From positions 1 to 64,000 of the forward strand of contig CAMZCM010000012.1 in assembly GCA_947305005.1 (NCBI GenBank): DNA of 64,000 nucleotides. Direction: 5' to 3'. Of the stretch, positions 17,145 through 25,300 are shown one piece after another. The DNA is from an uncultured Prevotellaceae bacterium (GTDB taxonomy: Bacteria > Bacteroidota > Bacteroidia > Bacteroidales > Bacteroidaceae). The notes below the pieces were generated by a model. That model did not search any database, had not been told where the DNA came from, and was given only the letters and a program-made list of their open reading frames with translations. The first letter of the stretch is position 1, and every line of letters begins with the position of its first letter. Both the position numbers and the translations under genes were made by a program.

Positions 17145-18401
17145 ATGATATTTAAGAGACAAAAGTACGTTGAGAAGCTTGGCGCAGGCCTAGGCAATGG
17201 TCTTGTGAAGATTGTGACTGGTGGCCGTCGCTGTGGCAAGTCTTTCTTGCTCTTCAATCTATTTCATAGTTACCTTACCACTCACGGTATAAGCGAAGAT
17301 CATATCATCGAGCTTTCACTTGACGACAGGAAAAGCAAGCCCTTGCGTAATCCCGATGCTCTGTTAGCATACATAGATGAAAGAATCAGGAAAGACGCTG
17401 GGACGTACTATGTCATCTTGGATGAAGTGCAGTTGGTGGAGGATTTTGTGGAGGTGCTGCTTAGTCTGATGCATAATCCTCAGTTAGAAGTCTATGTCTC
17501 TGGCTCCAATTCCAGGTTCCTATCCAAAGATGTGGTGACTGAATTCCGTGGGCGCGGTGATGAGATACGAGTTTGGCCTCTATCATTTGCCGAGTACTAT
17601 GAGGAGCTTGGCGGCGATCGTGCCCTCTCATGGCGAGAATACTATACTTATGGCGGACTTCCACAAGTTGCACTATTCCATGACCATGAAAAGAAAATAG
17701 AGTACCTGCGAAATCTGTATGAACTGACGTATCTTCGAGACATTATTGAGCGTAACCATCTACGAAATGCTGAGGGAATGCGGCAGTTGGTACAGATTTT
17801 GTCTTCCGGCATTGGATCTTCCACGAATCCCAGGCGCATCAGCAATACATTCAAGACGGTTGAGAATATAGCTATCTCCCACAATACGATTAAGGAATAT
17901 ATAGCAAATCTTCAAGATGCCTTTCTTGTGGAGGAAGCACTACGATACGATGTAAAGGGACGTAAATACATAGGCACCGAATCAAAGTATTACTTCACGG
18001 ATATGGGTCTTCGTGGTGCTATCCTTGACTTTCGCCAGCAAGAAGAGACGCACATCATGGAAAATGTCATCTACAATGAGCTACGTATGAGAGGCTTCCT
18101 TGTGGATGTCGGAATGATAGAGGCTTGGAAGAAGGATAAGGACAATCAGAGAGTACGTCGTAACCTGGAAATAGACTTCGTAGCTAACAAAGGAAGCCAG
18201 CGTTATTACATACAGTCTGCCTTCGTCATCTCTGATGAAGAGAAGAAGGAACAGGAAGAAGCCTCCCTTAAAGCCATCAGGGATGCTTTTAAACGTGTAA
18301 TCATTCTTCGAGACGACATCATGCCGTATCATAACGATAATGGATTCCTGATCATCGGGCTATTAGATTTCTTACTAAATCCCAATAGTTTAGATTTGTA
18401 A
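17145..18401 (+). CDS. ATP-binding protein, AAA_14/DUF4143 family
   Basis: A 418-residue protein. The Walker A motif GGRRCGKS is near residue 28, a Walker B-like strand ends in VILDEVQ, and a SGSNSRFLSKD sensor segment follows; the C-terminal half has the DUF4143 layout (FKTVENIAISHNTIKEYIANLQDAFL, then KYYFTDMGLRGA). Members of this family are widespread in Bacteroidota and archaea, often on mobile or strain-variable islands; their role is not settled. I chose the ATG at 17145 rather than an in-frame TTG at 17121 because it lies properly downstream of a good promoter and begins MIFKRQKYVEKL as in relatives. Base composition is more AT-rich than the locus upstream, and no partner gene is obvious. 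Confidence 0.85.
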   Translation: MIFKRQKYVEKLGAGLGNGLVKIVTGGRRCGKSFLLFNLFHSYLTTHGISEDHIIELSLDDRKSKPLRNPDALLAYIDERIRKDAGTYYVILDEVQLVEDFVEVLLSLMHNPQLEVYVSGSNSRFLSKDVVTEFRGRGDEIRVWPLSFAEYYEELGGDRALSWREYYTYGGLPQVALFHDHEKKIEYLRNLYELTYLRDIIERNHLRNAEGMRQLVQILSSGIGSSTNPRRISNTFKTVENIAISHNTIKEYIANLQDAFLVEEALRYDVKGRKYIGTESKYYFTDMGLRGAILDFRQQEETHIMENVIYNELRMRGFLVDVGMIEAWKKDKDNQRVRRNLEIDFVANKGSQRYYIQSAFVISDEEKKEQEEASLKAIRDAFKRVIILRDDIMPYHNDNGFLIIGLLDFLLNPNSLDL

Positions 18402-18497
18402 TTAGTAAGTAACCGACACTATTCCCTGCAATAAACAGAGTACCTACATAATGGGAATAATAATGTTAAAGTAAAATCTGTGAAATATTTATTCGAT
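18402..18497. other. Short AT-rich spacer
   Basis: A spacer of about 96 bases between the ATPase stop and the broken gene. I see no clear terminator or promoter in it. Confidence 0.4.
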
Positions 18498-18938
18498 ATG
18501 AGTAATAAGAACTTTTTAAACGGATTACCTTTATTAATTGAGTTTCTTGATATCCCTGATGATATCAAAGATAAATTATGAGAAGTATACTATAGATATG
18601 AGGATGAAACAAATCCTCAAAAACAATATGATGCATTAATCCGCATTCATAGCTTAATTAATAGAGCAAAGATAAAACAAGAAGAAAAGTATCAAAGAAT
18701 TATCGCTGAGATATTTGATGAACCAAAATCCCTTCAATCTTCTGGACTATATTGTTTTATATGCTCTGATGATAATTCCTATAGTCCTTTTGGCTATAAC
18801 AACATAAATACAAAAAAATCAGAGTTTCATGAGATATTAAAGGAGATAATTGAAATGGTATTCTTCAAAAACCATGTTATTTTACAGTTTGTAGGTAAAG
18901 AAGAGAACAATACTGATTCAAAACCGTCAAAACTGTAG
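18498..18938 (+). pseudogene. Small AT-rich gene interrupted by an in-frame TGA
   Basis: The frame opens with ATG at 18498, reads 27 codons (MSNKNFLNGLPLLIEFLDIP...), meets TGA at 18579-18581, then stays open for 118 more codons to TAG at 18936-18938. The second part reads as an ordinary soluble protein (EVYYRYEDE..., YDALIRIHSLINRAK, SGLYCFICSDDN, HEILKEIIEMVFFKNH). That the frame stays open for 118 codons after the TGA in AT-rich DNA, with amino-acid-like composition, suggests a recent nonsense mutation (for example CGA or GGA to TGA), a base-call error or readthrough. The family is not recognised. It sits between the ATPase gene and tRNA-Lys. Confidence 0.6.
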
Positions 18939-19030
18939 TTTTTTCTTTTTTCCGGGGCATTTAAAGACTCCTGACTATTAAAGATTATTAAAAGTGAGGG
19001 GGACAAAAAGGGGGACAAAGCGAAAGGGTA

Positions 19031-19061
19031 AAAAATATAAGCCACTGAAATTCAGTGACTT
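19031..19061 (-). terminator. Terminator of tRNA-Lys, possibly bidirectional
   Basis: A 10-bp stem (19039-19048 with 19052-19061, one wobble on the minus strand) with a 3-base loop is followed on the minus strand by TATATTTTTT. On the plus strand it is followed by a T-rich run, so it may also end the transcript of the broken gene. Confidence 0.7.
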
Positions 19062-19075
19062 AAATTTTGTTTTTG

Positions 19076-19148
19076 TGATCCGTTTGGGGCTCGAACCCAA
19101 GACCCCAACATTAAAAGTGTTGTGCTCTACCTGCTGAGCTAACGGATC
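19076..19148 (-). tRNA. tRNA-Lys (anticodon TTT)
   Basis: Read on the minus strand, 19148 to 19076 folds into a full cloverleaf: 7-bp acceptor GATCCGT/ACGGATC, D arm GCTC...GAGC, anticodon stem CAACA/TGTTG with loop CTTTTAA (anticodon TTT), and T arm TTGGG/CCCAA with TTCGAGC. The discriminator base is A and the CCA end is not encoded. Length is 73 nt. It is transcribed from its own promoter at 19190-19221. Confidence 0.95.
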
Positions 19149-19189
19149 TGACCGCGCATCAATGAGAGGTGAATCTCATTTTGCGGCTG

Positions 19190-19221
19190 CAAAGGTAATG
19201 CCTTTTTGGGGAGTAAACAAA
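19190..19221 (-). promoter_or_regulatory. Promoter of tRNA-Lys
   Basis: On the minus strand TTTG (19221-19218) and TACCTTTG (19197-19190) are exactly 20 bp apart. A perfect 7-bp hairpin (AATGAGA at 19161-19167, TCTCATT at 19174-19180) lies in the leader between the promoter and the tRNA. Confidence 0.8.
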
Positions 19222-19243
19222 CTTTTGGGCAACTTTTTGCAAT

Positions 19244-20377
19244 TTATCCTACTTCTGAGGTCGTTGGAAGGGCTTCAGAGGATGCTAAAAGGGCTTCTTT
19301 TTGCTCGTCCAGCACAAAACGACGATAGTAGGAAATGAGTAAAGTCGTCAGCGGAAGAGCGATAATCAGTCCGATGAAGCCAAGCAGAGAGCCCCACACC
19401 GAAAGGGAGAGGAGGATGACGGCTGGATTCAAACCCATTGCGGAGCCCATGATCTTCGGCACCAGAAATGAATCCTGAATCACTTGCACGATGCCCACAA
19501 CAAGAGCGCCCAAGAGGAAAATCCACCAGAAGTTCTCGCCTGTATCAGCAGATTTGAGGAGTGCTAACAACGCCATCGGCAGAAACCCAAGCGTCTGCAG
19601 ATAGGGAACAAGATTCAGAAGACCCATAAACATTCCCAATCCAATGGCCATCGGCATTCCGACAATCAGAAAGCCAATGGAGAAGAGCACGCCAACAATA
19701 AACGCCACTGTGCCTTGTCCGCGAAAATAAGCATTCATTCCGCTCTTCACATCTTCCACCAACTGGGTAACAAACGGACGTTGTTCCTTGGGCACGAATT
19801 TCACCCAGCCTTCAGCAATTGCCTCGTAGTCCTGGAGAATGAAGAACATGTACAGGAGTACGATGAGGGAACCGATCAGGCCAATAACAAAATCAAATGT
19901 CTGATGAATAAGATCCCAAAGTGAAGTAATCAAGCCTTGAACTGCATCCAAGAAACTTTTGTTCTGCACCAAGTCGATAAGCTTGTCCTGATATAGAGGC
20001 AGATACTGGTCAATGAGTTCTTTAATATAAGGTGCTATCTTAGTGCCGTCAAGATAGCGATCAGAGAAATCCTTCAAGAGTACGCTCAACTTGGAAAACT
20101 CCTCGACAGTTGGCGGAATCACCAAGACAAAGAAACCTGTCAAAGCAGCCAACACGATAATGGCCGCCAAAAGAATGCTTAAAGCTCGATAACGAATACG
20201 ACACTTGTACTGCAGGAACTTCACCAAAGGATACATCAGATAAGAAAGTAGCCAAGCGATGAAGAAAGGAAGCAGGACGCCGCTTAGACGGCTGAGGAGC
20301 AGACCGATTCCCACAAAAAGGAGGACCAGTAAAGAGCTTCGAATGAAGCGATCAAAGGTGATGGGTTGCTTTAGCAT
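19244..20377 (-). CDS. AI-2E family transporter-like membrane protein
   Basis: A 377-residue protein with about seven or eight hydrophobic segments ([72 protein letters not shown] and four more) in the PerM/YdiK layout, including the conserved [15 protein letters not shown] and a polar region between helices 3 and 4. The family is named after TqsA-type AI-2 export, but members also include other exporters, so the substrate is unknown. I preferred the Met at 20377 ([10 protein letters not shown]) over 20401 because it aligns with the usual family N-terminus and shortens the overlap with tdk to 26 bp. The overlap suggests co-transcription with tdk. Confidence 0.88.
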   Translation of the reverse strand: MLKQPITFDRFIRSSLLVLLFVGIGLLLSRLSGVLLPFFIAWLLSYLMYPLVKFLQYKCRIRYRALSILLAAIIVLAALTGFFVLVIPPTVEEFSKLSVLLKDFSDRYLDGTKIAPYIKELIDQYLPLYQDKLIDLVQNKSFLDAVQGLITSLWDLIHQTFDFVIGLIGSLIVLLYMFFILQDYEAIAEGWVKFVPKEQRPFVTQLVEDVKSGMNAYFRGQGTVAFIVGVLFSIGFLIVGMPMAIGLGMFMGLLNLVPYLQTLGFLPMALLALLKSADTGENFWWIFLLGALVVGIVQVIQDSFLVPKIMGSAMGLNPAVILLSLSVWGSLLGFIGLIIALPLTTLLISYYRRFVLDEQKEALLASSEALPTTSEVG

Positions 20378-20936
20378 AACACTCTCTGCATAAGGGTTCA
20401 TATTCTTGGGTTTCGCCCAACATCACTTGTTTTTCACCTGCCACAATGCGATGACTGACATACGCCAAAGCGCCACAGCGGACGCAGATAGCATGTACTT
20501 TCGTCACATCATCAGCAACGCAACAGAGCTGCGGCATAGGTCCGAAGGGCTGCCCCTTAAAGTCGAGGTCCAAACCGGCCACGATGACACGAATGCCCCT
20601 GTTGGCCAATTCGTTGCATACATCCACAATCTGCGAATCAAAAAACTGAGCCTCATCGATTCCCAACACATCACAATCCGATCCCATCAGCAGAATACTG
20701 GCAGCACTCTCCACAGGCGTAGATTGAATCGAGTTCCCCTCATGACTGACGACATCCTCCTCGCTATAACGAACATCGATAGCGGGTTTAAAGATTTCCA
20801 CCTTCTGTTTGGCGAACTTAGCCCGTTTCAAGCGGCGAATCAGTTCCTCTGTCTTACCGGAGAACATGGAGCCACAGATGACTTCGATTCGCCCTTGACG
20901 AACCATTTCACCATTGTAATCTTTTTGGGTTGGCAT
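20352..20936 (-). CDS. tdk: Thymidine kinase, type II
   Basis: A 194-residue cytosolic enzyme that phosphorylates thymidine for salvage. The P-loop [14 protein letters not shown], the DEAQFF motif, the [16 protein letters not shown] lasso segment and a CxxC...CxxC zinc site ([13 protein letters not shown]) are all present in order. I place the start at MPTQKDY (20936) and not at 20975 because the TAnnTTTG box at 20962-20969 lies inside the longer version. The gene is divergent from rsmI and overlaps the downstream AI-2E family gene. Confidence 0.95.
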   Translation of the reverse strand: MPTQKDYNGEMVRQGRIEVICGSMFSGKTEELIRRLKRAKFAKQKVEIFKPAIDVRYSEEDVVSHEGNSIQSTPVESAASILLMGSDCDVLGIDEAQFFDSQIVDVCNELANRGIRVIVAGLDLDFKGQPFGPMPQLCCVADDVTKVHAICVRCGALAYVSHRIVAGEKQVMLGETQEYEPLCRECYAKATHHL

Positions 20937-20961
20937 AATGATAATGAAGCTCTTTTGCGGC

Positions 20962-20993
20962 CAAAAGTAATACATTCTTGCTTTATGACCAAA
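20962..20993 (-). promoter_or_regulatory. Promoter of tdk
   Basis: On the minus strand TTTG (20993-20990) and TACTTTTG (20969-20962) are separated by 20 bp. Transcription would start near 20956, about 20 bases before the chosen ATG. Confidence 0.75.
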
Positions 20994-21030
20994 GAAAATA
21001 GGTTAAAATCAGGCCTAAAAGCAAATAAAT

Positions 21031-21060
21031 CGTAATTTGTAAATTGTGAATCGTAATTTA
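21031..21060. repeat. Short AATTTGTAAATT-type low-complexity repeat
   Basis: The stretch repeats CGTAATTT and AAATTGTGAATCG-like units. Related strings occur at 264-276, 4921-4932, 8039-8060 and 59364-59381, three of them inside coding sequence. Here it overlaps the presumed -33 region of rsmI. Confidence 0.5.
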
Positions 21061-21064
21061 TTCC

Positions 21065-21072
21065 TACCTTTG
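21065..21072 (+). promoter_or_regulatory. -7 box of rsmI, very close to the start codon
   Basis: TACCTTTG ends only six bases before the ATG at 21079, so the transcript probably begins within a few bases of the start codon. A weak -33 match (ATTG) lies about 18 bp upstream inside the repeat. Confidence 0.65.
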
Positions 21073-21078
21073 CCCCGT

Positions 21079-21747
21079 ATGTTGTATCTCGTCCCCACCC
21101 CTGTGGGCAATCTGGAAGACATCACCTTACGGGCACTGCGCGTGCTGAAGGAAGCTGATTTGATCTTGGCAGAGGACACTCGTACGAGTGGTCTTCTGCT
21201 CAAACATTTTGATATCCACCGTCCCATGCTGTCCTATCATAAGTTCAATGAGCACCAGACGGTAGAGCGCATCGTTGAGCGCTTACAGGCTGGCGAAACG
21301 GTGGCTGTCATCAGCGATGCCGGCACTCCAGGCATCAGCGATCCTGGTTTTCTTGTCGCGCGCGAGGCCACACGTGCAGGTGTTGAAGTCAGTTGCCTGC
21401 CAGGAGCAACAGCTTTCGTTCCGGCGCTAGTAGCTTCAGGGCTGCCCTGTGACAAATTCTGCTTCGAGGGCTTCCTTCCACAGAAGAAAGGACGACAGAC
21501 ACGCCTCCAACAATTGGCCGAGGAACCTCGCACAATGGTGTTCTATGAGTCGCCGCACAGAGTAGTGAAAGCGCTCACGCAGTTCATTGAGATTTTCGGC
21601 GCTGAACGTCCGGTAGCCGTCTGCCGCGAGATTTCCAAGGTTCACGAGGAAATCGTGCGAGGCACATTGGCAGAGGCACTGGCCCACTTCAACGAGCACG
21701 AACCACGTGGTGAGTTTGTGATTATCGTTGGAGGAAAAGACATCTAA
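21079..21747 (+). CDS. rsmI: 16S rRNA (cytidine-1402-2'-O)-methyltransferase
   Basis: A 222-residue SAM-dependent methyltransferase of the tetrapyrrole-methylase fold that modifies C1402 in the ribosomal decoding centre. The N-terminus LYLVPTPVGNLEDIT, the AEDTRTSGLLLKHF segment, DAGTPGISDPG and the LPGATAFVPALVASGLP motif are diagnostic. The ATG at 21079 is chosen over 21046 because the longer form would include the promoter -7 box. The length is a little shorter than the E. coli enzyme because the C-terminal extension is lacking. Divergent from tdk. Confidence 0.95.
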   Translation: MLYLVPTPVGNLEDITLRALRVLKEADLILAEDTRTSGLLLKHFDIHRPMLSYHKFNEHQTVERIVERLQAGETVAVISDAGTPGISDPGFLVAREATRAGVEVSCLPGATAFVPALVASGLPCDKFCFEGFLPQKKGRQTRLQQLAEEPRTMVFYESPHRVVKALTQFIEIFGAERPVAVCREISKVHEEIVRGTLAEALAHFNEHEPRGEFVIIVGGKDI

Positions 21748-21788
21748 GCATTAAAATAATTATCAAAAATACTTTAATCATCAACGTT

Positions 21789-22640
21789 ATGAAAAAATTG
21801 TTTATTCTACCGCTCTGCTTGATGGCTCTGGTCGCCTGCAACGATGGGAAGAAGGCAGAGGAACGTGCACAAAGAGAGCGCGATTCACTCATGCAAGTGA
21901 TTGATGAAAAAGAAACTGAGTTGAATGAAATCATGGGCTCTATCAACGAAGTCCAGGAAGGATTCCGTCTGATTAACGAAGCCGAAGGTCGCATCACTGT
22001 GGCCAATAGCAATCCTGAAGCATCCTCCTCACGCGATGTGATCCGTGAGAACATCGCCTTCATCCAAGAGACGATGCAGCAGAACCGCACAGCCATTCAA
22101 CAGCTGCGTGAACGTCTGAAGTCAACCACCGTCAATGTGGAGAAGCTGAGTAAGACGATTGAGAACCTGTCGGCACAGTTGGATGCGCAGACAAAGCGTG
22201 TACAGGAGTTGGAAGCCCAACTGGCAGAGAAGGATATTCTGATTGCAGAACAAGGTGAACAGATTAACTCGCTCAACGAGAACGTCAGCAACCTTACAGC
22301 TGACAACAAGCAGAAACAGGAGACCATCCAGTCACAGGATAAAGACTTGAATACAGCTTGGTTCGTCTTTGGCACAAAGGCAGAGCTGAAAGAGCAGAAG
22401 ATCCTGCAGAAAGGCGATGTCCTCAAGGCCAATAACTTCAACAAGGACTATTTCACCAAGATTGACATCCGCATCGACAAGGAGATTAAGCTGTATAGCA
22501 AGAGCGCAGAACTGCTGACGACCCATCCCAATGGCAGTTACTCTTTAGTTAAAGATACCAAGGGACAATATGTGCTGAAGATTACAGCTCCCGAGAAGTT
22601 CTGGAGCACAAGTAAGTATCTGGTTATTCAAGTGAAGTAG
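21789..22640 (+). CDS. Coiled-coil lipoprotein
   Basis: A 283-residue protein with a lipoprotein signal (LMALVAC, lipidated Cys17). Residues about 20-190 are almost entirely heptad-like, rich in Glu, Gln and Lys, with a long coiled coil (IENLSAQLDAQTKRVQELEAQLAEKDILIAEQGEQ). A compact C-terminal domain of about 90 residues follows (TAWFVFGTKAELKEQKILQKG, then YSLVKDTKGQYVLKI). Similar envelope lipoproteins are conserved in Bacteroidales, but I do not know a function. It starts 41 bp after rsmI and ends 7 bp before hflX, so it is probably in the same transcript. Confidence 0.8.
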   Translation: MKKLFILPLCLMALVACNDGKKAEERAQRERDSLMQVIDEKETELNEIMGSINEVQEGFRLINEAEGRITVANSNPEASSSRDVIRENIAFIQETMQQNRTAIQQLRERLKSTTVNVEKLSKTIENLSAQLDAQTKRVQELEAQLAEKDILIAEQGEQINSLNENVSNLTADNKQKQETIQSQDKDLNTAWFVFGTKAELKEQKILQKGDVLKANNFNKDYFTKIDIRIDKEIKLYSKSAELLTTHPNGSYSLVKDTKGQYVLKITAPEKFWSTSKYLVIQVK

Positions 22641-22647
22641 TAGAGCA

Positions 22648-23898
22648 TTGAAAGAATTTGTCATCACTGAGGCGCAAGCTGAAACCGCCGTGTTGGTGGG
22701 GTTGATTACCCCACAGCAAGATGAGCGGAAGACCACCGAATATCTGGACGAGTTGGAGTTCTTAGCCACGACGGCAGGAGCCGTAACCGTGAAGCGTTTC
22801 ACGCAGCGTGTAAACGGGCCTTCGAGTGTCACTTATGTGGGTACGGGTAAGCTAGATGAAATCCGTGCCTATATTGTAGCTGAAGAGGATGCAGAGCGCG
22901 AGGTCGGTATGGTCATCTTCGACGATGAACTCAGCGCCAAGCAACTCCGCAATATCGAGCAGGTGCTGAAGGTGAAGATTCTCGACAGGACGTCCCTCAT
23001 CCTTGATATCTTCGCGATGCGTGCACAAACGGCCAACGCCAAGACACAGGTGGAACTGGCTCAGTACCGTTATATGCTGCCTCGTCTGCAACGCCTGTGG
23101 ACGCACCTCGAACGTCAAGGTGGTGGTTCCGGTTCTGGTGGCGGCAAGGGTAGCGTGGGATTGCGCGGACCTGGTGAGACGCAGTTGGAGATGGACCGTC
23201 GTATCATCCTCAACCGTATGAGTTTACTAAAGCAACGTTTGGCAGATATCGACCGTCAGAAATCCACCCAGCGTAGCAACAGAGGTCGCATGATTCGTGT
23301 AGCCCTTGTAGGATACACCAACGTGGGCAAGAGCACCCTCATGAACCTGCTCTCCAAGAGCGAGGTCTTCGCTGAGAACAAACTCTTCGCCACCCTTGAC
23401 ACGACGGTGCGCAAGGTAATCATCGACAACCTGCCCTTCTTGCTCTCTGACACCGTAGGGTTCATCCGTAAACTTCCCACAGACCTCATCGAGTCATTCA
23501 AGAGCACCCTCGACGAGGTGCGCGAAGCCGATCTCCTTGTTCATGTCGTCGATATTTCACATCCCGACTTCGAGGAACAGATCAAGGTGGTGGAGAAAAC
23601 GCTCAGCGACCTCGGTTGTGCTGACAAGCCCTCCATGATTCTTTTCAACAAAATCGACGCTTACACCTTCACACCCAAGGAAGAAGATGACCTCACACCC
23701 GCCACAAGGGAGAACACTCCCCTCCCCGACCTGATGCGGACGTGGATGGCGAAGCTCGGCAACGACTGCCTCTTCATCAGCGCTGCCCAGCGCACCAATA
23801 TCGATGAACTGAAGCAGGTGCTCTACGCAAGGGTTCGTGAACTGCACGTCCAGAAGTATCCCTACAACGATTTCCTCTTCCAGCATTACGAAGAATAG
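22648..23898 (+). CDS. hflX: GTPase HflX (ribosome-associated), TTG start
   Basis: A 416-residue P-loop GTPase. The N-terminal HflX domain ends with the Gly-rich loop (GGGSGSGGGKGS) and the GPGETQLEMDRR signature; the G domain has GYTNVGKSTLMN (G1), DTVGFIRKLP (G3) and NKID (G4), and a short C-terminal domain closes it. HflX binds 50S subunits and splits stalled or hibernating ribosomes. The start is TTG at 22648, which encodes the expected N-terminus MKEFVITEAQAETAVLVGL; there is no usable ATG nearby. It lies 7 bp after the coiled-coil lipoprotein gene. Confidence 0.95.
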   Translation: MKEFVITEAQAETAVLVGLITPQQDERKTTEYLDELEFLATTAGAVTVKRFTQRVNGPSSVTYVGTGKLDEIRAYIVAEEDAEREVGMVIFDDELSAKQLRNIEQVLKVKILDRTSLILDIFAMRAQTANAKTQVELAQYRYMLPRLQRLWTHLERQGGGSGSGGGKGSVGLRGPGETQLEMDRRIILNRMSLLKQRLADIDRQKSTQRSNRGRMIRVALVGYTNVGKSTLMNLLSKSEVFAENKLFATLDTTVRKVIIDNLPFLLSDTVGFIRKLPTDLIESFKSTLDEVREADLLVHVVDISHPDFEEQIKVVEKTLSDLGCADKPSMILFNKIDAYTFTPKEEDDLTPATRENTPLPDLMRTWMAKLGNDCLFISAAQRTNIDELKQVLYARVRELHVQKYPYNDFLFQHYEE

Positions 23899-23958
23899 CT
23901 CATTCGCTGATTTCCCACAAATCATATTCATTCATCTACAAATTAATTAACTACACTC

Positions 23959-25281
23959 ATGAAATCTACTTTCAGCCTGCTGCTCCTCTTGGCAATGAGC
24001 ACAACCACAGTAATGGCCCAGGATCCAGTCGTCTCGACAAAGTACACAGCTGATCCGGCACCTTACGTGCATGGTGACACCATCTATCTCTACACGACTC
24101 ACGACGAGGACGATGCAGAGGGATTCAAGATGTTCGACTGGTTACTCTATACCTCAACAGATATGGTGAACTGGACCGACCACGGAGCTGTTGCCTCATT
24201 GGACGATTTCAAATGGTACGAAGGCAAGAACGGTGCATGGGCTGAAGAAGTCATTGAGCGTAATGGGAAATGGTATATGTACTGCCCCATTCACGGACAC
24301 GGAATCGGTGTGTTGGTGGCCGACAATCCTTACGGTCCTTTCCGCGATCCCATCGGCAAGCCGCTGGTGTGGCAGAAGGAGCACTGGGAGGACATCGACC
24401 CCACCATCCTCATCGATGATGACGGACAGGCTTATATGTTCTGGGGCAATCCGCATCTCTATGTCGCCTTGCTGAACGAGGACATGATCTCGCTGAAGAG
24501 CGATGCGATGCGTATGCACGGAACACCCGAACACTATCAGGAAGGGCCCTGGGCTTGGAAGAAGGACGGCAAATACTATATGGGCTTCGCTTCTACCTGC
24601 TGCCCTGAGGGCTTGGGTTATGCGATGAGCGAGAATCCGCTGGGGCCCTATACTTTCAAAGGCTACCTGATGGCTCCCACCGAACGAACACGTGGCAACC
24701 ATCCGGGCGTCATCAACTACAAAGGAAAGTGGTACGGCTTCGGGCTGAACTACGACCTGAAGAACATCACTATCAAAGAGCATAAGGAACGTCGTAGTGT
24801 TAGTGCCTTCCCCATGACCTATCGTCCTGACGGCACCATTGAAGAATCACCTTACTTCAAAGACGTAAAGATTGAACAGATTGAGGCTTTCAATCCCTAC
24901 CGTCCGCGCATTGAAGCAGAAACGATGGCATGGGGTTACGGTCTGAAGACCGTGAAGCGCGGTATTGAGGATATCTACGTAACAGACGTGGATAACGGCG
25001 AGTATATCCTGCTGCGTGGCGTAGATTTCGGTGACAGTAAACTGAGCACCTTCACGGCTTCCTGTGCTGCTACTGTAGGTGGAAAGATAGAGTTGCACAT
25101 CGACCGTGTTGATGGCAAGATGATTGGCTCTGTCAATGTGAAATCGACTGGCAGCGCCGAGACTTTCCGTGAGTTCACCGGACGTATCACCAACCCCAAA
25201 GGTGTTCATGACCTCTACCTCGTTTTCAAAGGCGCCAAAGGTCAGAAACTCCTGAACTTCGATTACTGGAATATCAAATAA
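23959..25281 (+). CDS. GH43 glycosidase with C-terminal CBM6-like domain
   Basis: A 440-residue secreted enzyme with signal peptide (1-21, VMAQ). The five-bladed propeller of GH43 shows the three acidic residues in place: D32 in TADPAPYV, D147 in DIDPTILIDDDGQAY and E195 in YQEGPW. Residues about 310-440 are a CBM6-type beta-sandwich (RIEAETMAWGYG, GEYILLRGVDF, FDYWNIK). Such proteins act as beta-xylosidase or alpha-L-arabinofuranosidase on xylan or arabinan oligosaccharides; which one cannot be told from sequence alone. It is followed 19 bp later by the GH20 gene, and no sorting tail is present. Confidence 0.9.
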   Translation: MKSTFSLLLLLAMSTTTVMAQDPVVSTKYTADPAPYVHGDTIYLYTTHDEDDAEGFKMFDWLLYTSTDMVNWTDHGAVASLDDFKWYEGKNGAWAEEVIERNGKWYMYCPIHGHGIGVLVADNPYGPFRDPIGKPLVWQKEHWEDIDPTILIDDDGQAYMFWGNPHLYVALLNEDMISLKSDAMRMHGTPEHYQEGPWAWKKDGKYYMGFASTCCPEGLGYAMSENPLGPYTFKGYLMAPTERTRGNHPGVINYKGKWYGFGLNYDLKNITIKEHKERRSVSAFPMTYRPDGTIEESPYFKDVKIEQIEAFNPYRPRIEAETMAWGYGLKTVKRGIEDIYVTDVDNGEYILLRGVDFGDSKLSTFTASCAATVGGKIELHIDRVDGKMIGSVNVKSTGSAETFREFTGRITNPKGVHDLYLVFKGAKGQKLLNFDYWNIK

Positions 25282-25300
25282 ACCATTTATTTTTACAGCT

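Noticed and set aside
18579..18581. In-frame TGA read as selenocysteine
   Set aside because: No hairpin resembling a bacterial SECIS is seen after the codon and the context (Leu-TGA-Glu) has no redox motif.
20937..20975. Thymidine kinase start at 20975
   Set aside because: The promoter -7 box at 20962-20969 would lie inside the coding sequence, and the added residues ([10 protein letters not shown]) are not family-like.
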